DNA of 64,000 bases from NCBI GenBank assembly GCA_023407175.1, contig JAEYMU010000012.1:504406-568405 (forward strand), given 5' to 3'. This document shows, one piece after another, positions 55,088 to 64,000 of this stretch (the first letter of the stretch is position 1; the number at the start of each line of letters is the position of its first letter). This DNA comes from Bacillota bacterium (GTDB lineage: Bacteria > Bacillota_A > Clostridia > Lachnospirales > Lachnospiraceae). The notes beneath the pieces were generated by a model. It had not been told where the DNA came from. It did no database searches and saw nothing but the letters and a program-made list of their open reading frames with translations. The position numbers and the translations under genes were made by a program.

Positions 55088-55108
55088 CTGACCTCTCCCT
55101 CTAATTCA

Positions 55109-58060
55109 TTAATCTTCTGCCGTCGGTAAACCGAACTCCAACCTCTTAAAGGTTATCTCGTCATTGATATATCTTACAAATTCGGTAAGCGCCTCTCTGG
55201 GCTGCATCTTATTCTTATCCTCTGCAACTACTACCTTATAAAATGCATTCTGAACATTTCTCCAGGAATAATATCCTCCAGGTACCTGGGGTACACCCTC
55301 CAGCCACTCAAACTGCTCCTGAAGTGCATCATAATCATCCGTAGGCCAGGGCAGATTCTCAAAGGCTTTCACATTTGCCGACGGGTAACGGGCAGAGGCT
55401 CCCATCAGGGCTTCCATTTCATTCCCGTATTGGGTCTGTGTATCCTCTGATACCCACCATTTTAAGAACTTCCAGGCAGCCTCTTTATTCTCGCTCTGAT
55501 CCATCATGATGGCTGCTGTTCCGGCACTTGTCACAGTATGGTCCACTGTGCCGTCCTCCTGCACGGTTCCCGGAACTTCGGTAAAGCCCCATAAGCCCTT
55601 GATATCGGGTGCCGATACCTGCAGCTGGTTATAAAGTGTAAAGTCCGATATAATAATCGGGGATTCGCCGGTTCGGAAGCGCTGATCGATGGCCAGCTCT
55701 CTGTCCAGCTTATAATCCGTATAAAACTGGCAGAATTCTTTAAAAGCTGATACGGCATTGTCGCTGTCCAGGGCAGATTTGGTTGCATCCTCATTATAAT
55801 AGGAACCGCCATTCTGGTATAACAGCATTGCAAATACCTGGTCCGAACCATTCGGTGCAATATTGGTTGTTACATAGGTCGTCGGAAGCATACCGATATC
55901 CATCTGGTTTTTACTTAAAACAGAAAGCGCAACCTTCATTTCATCCCAGGTGGTCGGAATTTCAAGTCCAAGTTCATCCAGAATATCCTTGCGGTAGAAC
56001 ATCATCAGACAGGTCTCCGTCTCAGGGAGTGCATAGGTATGTCCGTTGAATTCGTAGGCTACCAGAGAGCTGGATCTGAATTGCTGCTGGACCTCCTCAA
56101 GGTCCTCAAACTGCGACAGATCCACAACTGCATTACGAAGACCATAATTCATCGGGAGATCCTGCCCTACCTGCAAGGCCACATCGGGTCCCTGCCCGGA
56201 CAGCGTAGCCTGCAGCAGTGTACTCATATCTACTAATTGGACATTTACATTAATATTGGTGTCCGGTGTAAAGGTTTCATCAATCAAAGCTTTCACCACA
56301 TTTGCCTGATCACGTCCGGTACCGATCCAAACTGTAATAGAGTCCGTGTCCTCTCCCTTTTCAGCTACATTGCCGATGGTATTATAATCAATGACAAAGG
56401 AATAAAACAGCGTCTTTACCGTATGAACAAATTTATCCCAGAAGGAATCATGTACCTTCGGTGTCTCCGTATTGGGTGAATGAACATAAATCGCATCAAG
56501 CGCCAGGGGCTGGTCCAAAACCTGTGTTATCCAGGAGCCCATCGCACTTAAATCAGTTTTAAAGTTTTTCAGTGTTTCAGGAACCTTCTCCAGATCAGCG
56601 ATATTTTCATTCAGGTCGCTGACCATGGCTTGTAATACCGCCTCCCGGTTGCTTCCTTTACCGGCCACCGCTTTCAATCTGCTGATTACATCCACCAGCT
56701 GATCTCTGGCTGCCGTAAAGCTTTCTTTCAGTCCCGATATATTTTCTTCGATGTGATAGTCACGGTATTTATCCGGGTCAACACCGGTAAGACGGATTAT
56801 CTTTCGGTAGGTTGCATTCAAATCCGTTACAATACTTTGCACATCACTGATAATGTCAGAGAAGTCACCGAGCACAACCTCCATCCTTATCGTATGCTTG
56901 CCCTCGGTCAGGTAAAACCGGTAGGCATCCCCGTTACTGTCCGAAAGGGTATTCATCGTCCAATCGTCCTTATACCGGAACCCATAGTCGTTCATCTCAT
57001 CAAAGGGAACTTCCCCGTCGATCGTTATTTTTCTTGAGGTATAAATACCTCTGACAAAATTCTGCTTCTCATGCAGTGTTATGTAATAATAGCCTGTTTC
57101 CTTAACCTCGAAGTCCCATTCCAGCCATTGACCGACAATCCGCCAGTTGCTGTTGCTTCCGATGGTATTGTTCTTTAATTCCTTCGCACTGTAAGGATAT
57201 ACGGCAGGAGAAGATTTATCCTGGGAAGGATAAAGCATCTGTGAGGATTTTCTATCGGCATCCTCGGCCTGGATTGTATAAATCTCATCCGAACTATCCA
57301 CCGCGCCCGCCGCATCCTCAGCCGCTTTGACATCACTGTAGGGCTGAACCTCCGACGAATTATTAACAATAATTTTACGAAGGAGCATGGGCTCTCTTCT
57401 CGAATAAAATGTCAGGGTATGGATACCGGCTGTCAGATAAACCGAAAGCTTATCCGTAACATAGCCCTCGCTGTCGTAAAGATAACTGGTCATCCACTGG
57501 GGAGCCTCTTCCTGACTTGGCTTCAAATCATTCCCCCGGTTATCCTTCTCCCATGTATTTCCGTCTTCATTCACCCATACTCTGGAGAATTCCACAATAT
57601 CCAGCTGTTTATACGGCAGGACTCCGTCAATAAAGATACCTCTCTGGATGGCCGCACTCTTTCCCTCAATCGGATAATACTGTAAGGCTATCTGATACAA
57701 GCCTTCCTCCTCAATATTAACCTCATATTCTATGAGTCCGCTTTCATCCGTATAAACCGAGGTTCCTTCCATCCCCTCATAATTGTCGTAGGTTTTTACG
57801 TCCATGCCCTCTGTGCGGACATAGTCCGCAGCATTGATTATGTATTCCTTGGAAGGCCGTTCTGCTCCATCATATCCGGCCATATATTCCTCATAACCAA
57901 TGTTGTCGGTGCTTGCATCGCTTAACAGCTCTTTATATTGTTCAAGAGAAGTATCGGTCTTGGCTTCTACCTTATACTCGCCAGGCGTGACACCGCTTAA
58001 GCTGATTATAAAAACAAATAGAAAAGCAATCAGCTTTCTCATCCGTCCCACTGTTTTCAT
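55109..58060 (-). CDS. Very large sugar-binding protein with N-terminal CBM-like domains
   Basis: The protein of about 983 residues begins with a signal peptide. Two beta-sandwich regions resembling CBM folds follow (about 100-235, EVNIEEEGLYQIALQYYP; and 260-400, WRIVGQWLEWDFEVKETG). A helical region (about 410-530) leads to a family-1 binding fold (about 575-960: ITVWIGTGRDQANVVKAL, VPTTWDEMK-like helix IPTTWDEMKVAL, EAAWKFLKWW). Standard binding proteins are about 420-500 residues, so it is roughly twice as long. I chose ATG at 58060, directly after AGGAGGAG; the frame to 58102 lacks a site and extends into the predicted leader. Confidence 0.88.
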   Translation of the reverse strand: MKTVGRMRKLIAFLFVFIISLSGVTPGEYKVEAKTDTSLEQYKELLSDASTDNIGYEEYMAGYDGAERPSKEYIINAADYVRTEGMDVKTYDNYEGMEGTSVYTDESGLIEYEVNIEEEGLYQIALQYYPIEGKSAAIQRGIFIDGVLPYKQLDIVEFSRVWVNEDGNTWEKDNRGNDLKPSQEEAPQWMTSYLYDSEGYVTDKLSVYLTAGIHTLTFYSRREPMLLRKIIVNNSSEVQPYSDVKAAEDAAGAVDSSDEIYTIQAEDADRKSSQMLYPSQDKSSPAVYPYSAKELKNNTIGSNSNWRIVGQWLEWDFEVKETGYYYITLHEKQNFVRGIYTSRKITIDGEVPFDEMNDYGFRYKDDWTMNTLSDSNGDAYRFYLTEGKHTIRMEVVLGDFSDIISDVQSIVTDLNATYRKIIRLTGVDPDKYRDYHIEENISGLKESFTAARDQLVDVISRLKAVAGKGSNREAVLQAMVSDLNENIADLEKVPETLKNFKTDLSAMGSWITQVLDQPLALDAIYVHSPNTETPKVHDSFWDKFVHTVKTLFYSFVIDYNTIGNVAEKGEDTDSITVWIGTGRDQANVVKALIDETFTPDTNINVNVQLVDMSTLLQATLSGQGPDVALQVGQDLPMNYGLRNAVVDLSQFEDLEEVQQQFRSSSLVAYEFNGHTYALPETETCLMMFYRKDILDELGLEIPTTWDEMKVALSVLSKNQMDIGMLPTTYVTTNIAPNGSDQVFAMLLYQNGGSYYNEDATKSALDSDNAVSAFKEFCQFYTDYKLDRELAIDQRFRTGESPIIISDFTLYNQLQVSAPDIKGLWGFTEVPGTVQEDGTVDHTVTSAGTAAIMMDQSENKEAAWKFLKWWVSEDTQTQYGNEMEALMGASARYPSANVKAFENLPWPTDDYDALQEQFEWLEGVPQVPGGYYSWRNVQNAFYKVVVAEDKNKMQPREALTEFVRYINDEITFKRLEFGLPTAED

Positions 58061-58087
58061 GCTGTTATTCTCCTCCTCTTCATATAG

Positions 58088-58134
58088 TGCATCTTGGTGC
58101 ATTAATTATTGCATTTTTTAATCCTATGTGTGCA
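58088..58134. promoter_or_regulatory. TGCA repeats in the transport-operon leader
   Basis: TGCA occurs at 58088, 58098, 58110 and 58131, three of them in the likely transcribed leader just downstream of the -10 box. LacI-type repressors often bind such palindromic half-sites. This is only a candidate operator. Confidence 0.35.
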
Positions 58135-58162
58135 TTGTAGCATAAAAACACGAAAAAGACAA
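58134..58162 (-). promoter_or_regulatory. Sigma-A-type promoter of the transport operon
   Basis: TTGTCT (58162-58157) and TACAAT (58139-58134) are separated by 17 bases on the minus strand, about 70 bases upstream of the binding-protein start. Confidence 0.7.
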
Positions 58163-58316
58163 TACTCCATTTTGTGAATTAATCTATTAAGCTCATATGT
58201 TTCTACTTATTTATTATATAATATGCCAGTTATATCTGCTATATTGATAAGTGCATATATATTACATTCAATATTCAATAACCAAGCAAGCGTGCATTTT
58301 TTTTATATAATAAAAA

Positions 58317-58356
58317 GAGTTTGCATATAGCGACATAAGTCGCTATATGCAAACTC
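58317..58356 (-). terminator. Intrinsic terminator of lacI-like gene
   Basis: An 18-base-pair perfect stem (58317-58334 with 58339-58356; GTTTGCATATAGCG arm) and a four-base loop are followed in the minus direction by TTTTTATT. It lies 40 bases past the regulator stop. Confidence 0.8.
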
Positions 58357-58398
58357 CTTTATTGTTTAAAGAATTTTTCGTTTTATTTTGTTGATTGA

Positions 58399-59442
58399 TT
58401 AATTCGCTTTATGCCTGCCGGAGGACTGTCTGAAAATCACCTCAACATTAATATAAATAATCTCCTTAGGGAAGGTCGGATTCTGAATCCTCCACATCAA
58501 TTGCTGCACCAGTCTTCTTCCAAGTCTTTGATTTCCAACACGCACTGTTGTTAATATCGGTTCTACCTGGGCCATTCCCTCTACATTATCATAACCGGTT
58601 ACGGCAACATCCTGGGGAACAGACAGGCTCCTTGCCTTCAGGCACCGGATGACATCCAGCGCAATATCGTCATTGGCACAGACGATAGCATCAGGAATAC
58701 AGGAAAAACCTGAAAGTGCCTTCTCAACCTCTTCTGTTTTATAGAATTTAGTAGGGGCATGATAATTGGCGATAATTGTGGTATCCACCGGATAGCCGGC
58801 CGCAGCCAATGCACTTAGATACCCCTGGAAGCGGTCGTTAATGGTCTTGCAATAGGTCGTATCACCGATAAAGCCAATTTTCTTCATTCCCTGGGCAATC
58901 AGGCTGCTCGCAATCTTCTTAACGCTGTGACAGCCCTCCGATACAATAATGTCGCCGTATTGGGATATGCTTTCGACATCACTTGGTGCATCCAAAAATA
59001 CCACCGGTATGTTCTGCTTCATGATCTGATTGATATATTCTATTGTAAACACGCTTAAAATTATAATTCCGCTAACCTCTGCCTGTAAATCCAGGGGAAG
59101 AATCAGGTTTTTCTCATCCTGCTCGCTGATAAAGTTAAATTGCAGCTTGCAGCCGTATTTGTTCAATTCATCCGATATTCCCATGATGATGCTGTTCCAA
59201 AAAACCGAGATCTCTCTTCTGGTCAATACCACAATGGTTTTTGTATCATCTATCTTGTTACGAAGCTTGAATTCATTCAATACAACAGGAGACAGCTTGG
59301 AGTATCCCATTTCATATGCTTTCTCAATTACGACATATCTGGTTTCATACGAAACCGTATCACTATTATTTAATGCCTTAGCAACCGTATTTCTGGACAG
59401 GTTAAGCTCTTTGGCAACATCCTGTATTGTTACCTTCTTCAT
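58399..59442 (-). CDS. LacI-family transcriptional regulator
   Basis: N-terminal helix-turn-helix VTIQDVAKELNLSRNTVAKALN is the LacI signature. It is followed by a hinge and a sugar-binding core with VVVLTRREISVFW, IIILSVFTIEYINQ, GFIGDTTYCKT, DAIVCANDDIALDVI and VAVTGYDNVEGMAQ. I chose ATG at 59442 with AAAGGA upstream; a TTG two codons earlier is possible. Sitting between the transport operon and the phosphorolysis operon, it probably controls both in response to a manno-oligosaccharide. The first alpha helix reads SRNTVAKALN in place of SxxTVSRVLN, which can change operator preference. Confidence 0.92.
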   Translation of the reverse strand: MKKVTIQDVAKELNLSRNTVAKALNNSDTVSYETRYVVIEKAYEMGYSKLSPVVLNEFKLRNKIDDTKTIVVLTRREISVFWNSIIMGISDELNKYGCKLQFNFISEQDEKNLILPLDLQAEVSGIIILSVFTIEYINQIMKQNIPVVFLDAPSDVESISQYGDIIVSEGCHSVKKIASSLIAQGMKKIGFIGDTTYCKTINDRFQGYLSALAAAGYPVDTTIIANYHAPTKFYKTEEVEKALSGFSCIPDAIVCANDDIALDVIRCLKARSLSVPQDVAVTGYDNVEGMAQVEPILTTVRVGNQRLGRRLVQQLMWRIQNPTFPKEIIYINVEVIFRQSSGRHKAN

Positions 59443-59543
59443 CGTCAATAACGTCCTTTCTTTCTCTTATTTGTACATGAGCACGGTAATATGCCGGTTT
59501 CCTGTTGTCATGGCCATGCATAGGCTTACACCGAAACATCTTA

Positions 59544-59607
59544 TGTTATAACGTTGCACGGTATATTGCATAAGGGAAGTTTACTACATTTATTCTACTA
59601 TTTCAAG
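59544..59607 (-). promoter_or_regulatory. Promoter and candidate operator of lacI-like gene
   Basis: On the minus strand TTGAAA (59607-59602) and TAAACT (59583-59578) are 18 bases apart. Directly downstream lies GTGCAACGTTATAAC with AACGTT at 59550-59555, the central element of LacI-type operators. This suggests autoregulation. Confidence 0.5.
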
Positions 59608-59690
59608 CAGAATTTTTATATATGAAAAGTAATTGTTAAGTGATGCACTATATGGCTTGAATTATAACGATATTAGTACAAACCTATAAA

Positions 59691-59725
59691 AGCGGCCCGC
59701 CAAAGTTTCCGCTAGACGGGCCGCT
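59691..59725 (-). terminator. Intrinsic terminator of GH130_1 gene
   Basis: AGCGGCCCG (59691-59699) pairs with CGGGCCGCT (59717-59725); TTTTAT follows on the minus strand. It lies about 18 bases past the stop. Confidence 0.8.
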
Positions 59726-59742
59726 GAAAGATAAAATTATAA

Positions 59743-60909
59743 TTATTTTTTAAGAAGTTCAAGATTCTTACGGATAAGTTCACATCTTTGCTGTACGCAT
59801 TGAGCAGAACGAAGTGGATCCTTCGGCGTATGAAAGGTGTAGTCAACCAGTCTTTCTACTGTCGTAGCGGCAACATGCAGCCTGGTATCCGATGATGCAT
59901 AATAGATATATATTTCCCCATTTGCTCTGGTAATTGCACCATTGGTGAACACTACATTGGATACATCACCGATACGCTCAATGCCGAAGGGTGCAATATA
60001 ATACCCCGAAGGCTCAGCGATTACCTTCGCCGGATCCTTTAAATCCGTAGCAAACACATAGATAACATAGCGTAATCCTGCCGCCGTATTACGAACCCCA
60101 TGTGCAATATGTATCCAGCCCTTGTTGGTTTTAATCGGAACGGCACCGGCACCGTTCTTGGCTTCAGTGATGGTGTGATATTTCCTTCTGCTTGTGATAA
60201 TTTCTTCATCAATTATCGCATTCGTAATATCATTGCAGAAGCCCACACCTATGCCTCCTCCTGAACCGGTATCAATAAAGCTGTCCATCGGCCTGGTGTA
60301 AAACATGTATTTCCCCTTCACAAATTCCGGATGCAGCACCACATTCCTTTGCTGCGGGGAATTCAGAGTGGTAAGATTATTCAACCTCTCCCAGGTCTTT
60401 AAGTCCTTCGTCCTGACAACACCTGCCTGGGCTACTGCCGCAGAAAGCTCCGGTATCCCGATATCCTTGCTCTCAGAACAAAATATACCGTAGATATAAC
60501 CATCCTCATGCTTTGTCAGACGCATATCATATACATTGGTTTCCTCTTTGCAGGTGTCGGGAAGCTCCACCGGATAGTCCCAGAACCGGAAGCCCTCCAC
60601 CGGGCTGTCACTCTCCGCAACGCCAAAGAAGGATTTCCTGTCATTTCCTTCAATCCTGGCTACCAGATAATATTTTCCGTTCAGTTCTATCGCTCCCGAA
60701 TTGAATACGGCATTCACACCAAGCCGTTCCATAAAATAAGGGTTTGAGCTCTCATCCAGATCATATTTCCAAAACAGCGGGACATGCTCCCTGGTCAGCA
60801 CCGGATTTACATAACGGTCATACCAACCGTTATAATCTGTACTTTTCTCATTTCTTAAGTTTATTAATTTCTCATATTTATCAAGCTCTATCCTGTATTG
60901 GGGATGCAT
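59743..60909 (-). CDS. 4-O-beta-mannosyl-glucose phosphorylase (GH130_1)
   Basis: The 388-residue propeller has [21 protein letters not shown] and [17 protein letters not shown] with catalytic Asp128, which match GH130_1. These enzymes split mannosyl-glucose with phosphate into mannose-1-phosphate and glucose. I chose ATG at 60909, which AAGGAGAAAG precedes; the longer frame overlaps the epimerase gene by 11 bases. It is directly preceded by the 2-epimerase that makes its substrate, which supports the assignment. Confidence 0.92.
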   Translation of the reverse strand: MHPQYRIELDKYEKLINLRNEKSTDYNGWYDRYVNPVLTREHVPLFWKYDLDESSNPYFMERLGVNAVFNSGAIELNGKYYLVARIEGNDRKSFFGVAESDSPVEGFRFWDYPVELPDTCKEETNVYDMRLTKHEDGYIYGIFCSESKDIGIPELSAAVAQAGVVRTKDLKTWERLNNLTTLNSPQQRNVVLHPEFVKGKYMFYTRPMDSFIDTGSGGGIGVGFCNDITNAIIDEEIITSRRKYHTITEAKNGAGAVPIKTNKGWIHIAHGVRNTAAGLRYVIYVFATDLKDPAKVIAEPSGYYIAPFGIERIGDVSNVVFTNGAITRANGEIYIYYASSDTRLHVAATTVERLVDYTFHTPKDPLRSAQCVQQRCELIRKNLELLKK

Positions 60910-60952
60910 TCTCTTTCTCCTTCCGTGCAATGAATTTTCAGACACCCCGGGA

Positions 60953-62125
60953 TCAAAAATCAATTTTACGCCGGATTACTTCAAAGCACATTCTTCCGTT
61001 ATGATAAGGACATTTCCAGGGACCGACAATTTCTCTGCCGGGAATCGGGGTACCGTCCCGGTTAAGCTCGTTATACCATTCCGAGCCCTCCCTGCGGTCG
61101 ATCATATATTGATCAATATAATTCCATATCCTGCCCACGGCCTCAAGATATTCCTTCCTGGTGCCATCCTTCTGATATCCGTTCAAAAAGCCGAGCATAG
61201 CCTCCGCCTGAACCCACCACACCTTCTTCGTATCTACCCGGCCATCCTCACATTCGTTATAGAGGGACGCTCCATCCACGGCTTCCTCGAAGATGTGGGC
61301 GGCCAATTCCCGGGTAATCGGAGTAATCTTAGCTTCATAAACCGGATTACCAAGCACCTCCACACCCCGGTCAATCAGCCACGAGGCTTCTATGTCATGT
61401 CCGTAGGAATTTAGATCAATTAACGATTTCCAGTCCAGGTCAAAGAATACCTCCAGTCTTCTTTCCTTCGGATTATAAATTTTCTCTGCAAACAAATCAA
61501 GCATCCACTCCATCCTGTTCGCAATATCCTGCTTCCCGTCTACCCGGTAAAGCTCTGTATATGCCTCAAATACATGAAGCAGGGTATTCATGGTTCTTGC
61601 AGCCATCACCCCATTTTCCGAAAGCTTTTCATTCTTCACCGGTCGGAATCTGCGGTCAAAGGCCTCAAGGTATCCATTCTCATCCTTGCAGAACTTCTCT
61701 ACCCTATTCGCCAAAGCATATGCCAGTTCCAAGGCTTCTTTCTTCCGGGAGGCTGCATAATAGGAGGCCAGAGCATAGATTGCAAAGGCCTGGCTGTAGG
61801 TATGCTTGGAAGTATCGCTTGGCTTTCCGTTATAGGTTACCGACCAGTATACACCGCCGTTTTCCTTATCATAAAATGCATTCTCTAAAAACTCATAGGC
61901 ATGATCCGCCTCCTTAAGACAGGATTCATCTTCCAGTGTCAGATATGCATTGGCAAAAAACCATAAAATCCTGCTGTTTAAGATACAGCCCTTATCCGCC
62001 TTCCGGTGCAGCTTAAGCTTATAATCCAGTGCTCCGTAAAAACCTCCGAATTTCTCATCCTTAAGGCCTTTCCAAAACGGAATTACGTCCTCCGTCAGAT
62101 GCCTTTTTATCTGCTCTACCCCCAT
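60953..62125 (-). CDS. Mannobiose/cellobiose 2-epimerase
   Basis: The 390-residue (alpha/alpha)6 barrel belongs to the N-acylglucosamine 2-epimerase family. Seen are [28 protein letters not shown] and [17 protein letters not shown], with the conserved histidines and tryptophans of the cellobiose 2-epimerase group. It would convert beta-1,4-mannobiose to mannosyl-glucose for GH130_1. It lies between that phosphorylase and mannose-6-phosphate isomerase, so mannobiose is the most likely substrate. Confidence 0.92.
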   Translation of the reverse strand: MGVEQIKRHLTEDVIPFWKGLKDEKFGGFYGALDYKLKLHRKADKGCILNSRILWFFANAYLTLEDESCLKEADHAYEFLENAFYDKENGGVYWSVTYNGKPSDTSKHTYSQAFAIYALASYYAASRKKEALELAYALANRVEKFCKDENGYLEAFDRRFRPVKNEKLSENGVMAARTMNTLLHVFEAYTELYRVDGKQDIANRMEWMLDLFAEKIYNPKERRLEVFFDLDWKSLIDLNSYGHDIEASWLIDRGVEVLGNPVYEAKITPITRELAAHIFEEAVDGASLYNECEDGRVDTKKVWWVQAEAMLGFLNGYQKDGTRKEYLEAVGRIWNYIDQYMIDRREGSEWYNELNRDGTPIPGREIVGPWKCPYHNGRMCFEVIRRKIDF

Positions 62126-62186
62126 TATTTACCCCTCGTTTCTCCATGCTTATCTCCAGCACTGGAAGTCCCTATCCGTATATTGA

Positions 62187-63119
62187 TTATAGATAGGAAA
62201 GAATTAGCTCCATATTTCCTGTCAGTTTATAGCTCCCATATTGGAAGGGCAGGATGAAGCAATCGCCCTTCTTCAGCTGATAACCGTCAATAAATCCACT
62301 GCCATCAATTACACTCACATTAAGAAAGCTCTTATCCTGTATAAATTCCTGCTCTCCATGTATTTCAAGCTTTTCAACTGTATAAAAGCCGCAGTGTATC
62401 AATTCCTTCCTGTCATAGTCAGCATAGGTTTGAGTAACCTCTCCCACTGCGGCATCGATATGCGGACAGCGAATGACATCAATGCTCTTGTCAATATGAA
62501 GCTCCCTTGGCTTTCCGTGGTCAAGCCTGTCATAATCATATAGCCGATAGGTGATGTCACTGTTTTGCTGCGTCTCCAGAATTACGGTTCCCTTTTTAAT
62601 TGCATGTACCGTTCCCGGCTCTATCTGAAAAAAATCACCCTTTTTAATCTTTCGAACACGGATTAGCTCCTGCCAACGGTTGTTATGGATCATGTTCTCC
62701 AGCTCATTCTTATCCCTTGCGTTATGGCCGATCACTATCTCACCGTCCTCGTCGCAGTCCAGGATATACCAGCATTCCGTCTTGCCAAGTGCTCCGTTTT
62801 CCCTTTCTCTGGCATATTCATCATCCGGATGGACCTGTATGCTAAGATCATTCTTCGCATCAATAATCTTGATCAGCAGGGGAAAAACCTCTCCCTTCTC
62901 ATTCCCAAACTCCTCCCGGTGGTTTTGCCACAGCCAGCTTAGGGTCCTTCCCTGATAGCTGCCGTTTCTAATCAGACAATCACCGTTCTTATGTGCACTG
63001 ATTGCCCAGCACTCTCCTGTATGATCGTCAGGTATTTGAAATCCAAAGTCGGTTGCCAGCTTATTGCCGCCCCATATCATTGATTTAAAAACCGGTTCCA
63101 AAAATATAATCTCTCTCAT
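62187..63119 (-). CDS. manA: Mannose-6-phosphate isomerase, class I
   Basis: The 310-residue cupin enzyme has IQVHPDDEYARERE and LGKTECWYIL (zinc ligands) and IEPGTVHAIKKG. It converts mannose-6-phosphate to fructose-6-phosphate and feeds mannose-1-phosphate (after a phosphomannomutase elsewhere) into glycolysis. First gene of the phosphorolysis operon, with its own promoter. The length is that of the short Firmicutes form. Confidence 0.93.
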   Translation of the reverse strand: MREIIFLEPVFKSMIWGGNKLATDFGFQIPDDHTGECWAISAHKNGDCLIRNGSYQGRTLSWLWQNHREEFGNEKGEVFPLLIKIIDAKNDLSIQVHPDDEYARERENGALGKTECWYILDCDEDGEIVIGHNARDKNELENMIHNNRWQELIRVRKIKKGDFFQIEPGTVHAIKKGTVILETQQNSDITYRLYDYDRLDHGKPRELHIDKSIDVIRCPHIDAAVGEVTQTYADYDRKELIHCGFYTVEKLEIHGEQEFIQDKSFLNVSVIDGSGFIDGYQLKKGDCFILPFQYGSYKLTGNMELILSYL

Positions 63120-63170
63120 CGATTACTCCAATCCTAAACTTTCCTGGAATTATTACTATTGACTTTTCTT

Positions 63171-63199
63171 ATTCTAAAATAAGCCAATTTATTTGTCAA
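63171..63199 (-). promoter_or_regulatory. Sigma-A-type promoter of the manA operon
   Basis: TTGACA (63199-63194) and TAGAAT (63176-63171) are separated by exactly 17 bases on the minus strand. A CTTATT/AATAAG inverted repeat (63169-63184) overlaps the -10 and may be an operator. Confidence 0.75.
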
Positions 63200-63963
63200 T
63201 GTGTGACGCATAAATCAACTTATATTACGTAGGACAACCTACACGCACCAGCTAACAGGTATCTGTTTGTTATGTATGCTTTGGTAATTGACTTTGGAAA
63301 ATCAAAGAAGCCTTCAGGGTAACAAAAAGCGATCTGGAAGCCCTCAATCCCGTATATTTACCGGAATCATAGCTTTTTTATCACTTTTGCCACCAACCTC
63401 AAGTCATTGCTTTATTCGCATATATTTCGAATATTTTCGATATTTTATTCAAAATCCCCCAAAATAAAGTCGCTTTGTTATTTAATTTAGTCACTTAATA
63501 TTTACAAATGCAAGATTATGTAATAAAATTAATCCATCATCCATTTTATGTCTATTTTAGTAATTCTATTACAATATGATGTTCTCGCCCTTTGCATTAA
63601 TAATAGCAGGCCGGACGAATTGTTAGCTAATTATAAATATCAATATAATCCCTATCCGGAAAGAAATTATGAAAATATGCTGACCCCGTTTGAAAATAAT
63701 TCCAATGGTCTTTTGTTGATCAATAGGGGCTTTGTTATGAAGGATTATTTTCAGCTGACTCTGTTTTCTCTCTACACACCGAACGGAACCATGCTGATTA
63801 ACAACCGGTATCTCTGATTTTATTTTGCTATAAAAAGCGTTCCCCATCTGCTTTGACCCGATCGATCAGCCGTGTTGCAGGTACGATGGGTTGCATGCCG
63901 ATATAAAATGAATTTATTTTATATAATTTTACAGGAGAAAAAGGATCAAGGAGGATATTTAAC
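63200..63963. other. Gene-poor stretch at right edge
   Basis: No convincing gene was found. A plus frame at 63548-63817 lacks a ribosome-binding site and recognisable family. The final 60 bases before 63964 hold AAGGAGG. GCCGATAT at 63897-63904 resembles a sigma-28 -10 box, but no TAAA lies 15 bases upstream. Confidence 0.4.
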
Positions 63964-64000
63964 ATGGCAGTAACTGCTACCGGAGTAACTCCCTCAATCA
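63964..64000 (+). CDS. Start of an unidentified gene (cut by window edge)
   Basis: A strong AAGGAGG (about 63949-63955) lies nine bases before ATG, and the twelve visible codons read MAVTATGVTPSI. The frame is open to the edge. Too little is visible to name it. Confidence 0.5.
   Translation, partial: MAVTATGVTPSI

Larger units (their letters stand above)
58061..58398. other. Promoter region of the mannan transport operon
   Basis: It holds the promoter and TGCA repeats of the transport operon and the lacI-like terminator hairpin. No gene was found. Its remaining part (about 58165-58316) is AT-rich without further recognised sites. Confidence 0.6.

Noticed and set aside
63548..63817. 89-codon plus frame near the right edge
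   Set aside because: No Shine-Dalgarno before ATG, no recognised family, and an antisense frame of similar length exists; composition alone is not enough.
63897..63904. GCCGATAT as a sigma-28 -10 element for the partial gene
   Set aside because: The required TAAA box at about 15 bases upstream is missing.

Overview
The window looks like a chromosome segment of an anaerobic, Gram-positive clostridium, most likely Lachnospiraceae. Reasons are the strong AGGAGG ribosome-binding sites, many TTG/GTG starts, a Csp-like subtilase, a lipoteichoic-acid-synthase-like enzyme, lipoprotein sugar-binding proteins, and a mannan locus built like those of gut Lachnospiraceae. No rRNA, tRNA or CRISPR array was seen.

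Region 1 (about 1-14.3 kb) is clearly more AT-rich than the rest and looks acquired. All of its genes but one lie on the minus strand and appear to form a natural-product cluster. It encodes two ABC half-exporters, a BtrK-like PLP decarboxylase, a BtrJ-like ATP-grasp ligase, a BtrI-like acyl carrier protein, a divergent QueA-like SAM ribosyltransferase-isomerase, a PqqD-like peptide chaperone, an unlisted 36-residue precursor-like peptide ending in LACGSASTGC, and a glycosyltransferase cut by the window edge. A divergent 867-residue alpha/beta hydrolase lies on the other side of a 1.5 kb gene-free gap. I read this as a candidate ribosomal-peptide (RiPP) pathway that combines carrier-protein-bound amino acid chemistry with a repurposed queuosine enzyme; the chemistry is inference. 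A decayed IS256-type element (about 14.3-15.5 kb) marks its right border.

Region 2 (15.7-36.9 kb) holds mixed core and accessory genes: a Csp-like subtilase, a ferredoxin-ASKHA activator, a GH26-like protein whose Shine-Dalgarno can be masked by a perfect 10-base antisense arm, a SulP transporter, a short FtsH, isolated motAB, an LTA-synthase-like enzyme, a GH2 enzyme, a group-2-like [NiFe] hydrogenase with its protease, and a chemoreceptor fused to a sugar-binding-protein fold.

Region 3 (36.9-63.1 kb) is a beta-mannan utilisation locus on the minus strand. Secreted lipoprotein GH26 mannanase cuts mannan. Two ABC importer sets, without their ATPase, take up oligosaccharides. Inside the cell GH27 removes galactose, a CE17-like esterase removes acetyl groups, and GH113 and GH130_2 shorten chains. 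The end game is mannobiose 2-epimerase, GH130_1 mannosylglucose phosphorylase and mannose-6-phosphate isomerase. A LacI-family regulator sits between the transport and end-game operons. DUF5696, YIP1 and NHL-repeat membrane proteins are embedded between the two permease pairs.

The right edge holds about 0.8 kb with little recognisable content and the first 12 codons of another gene.
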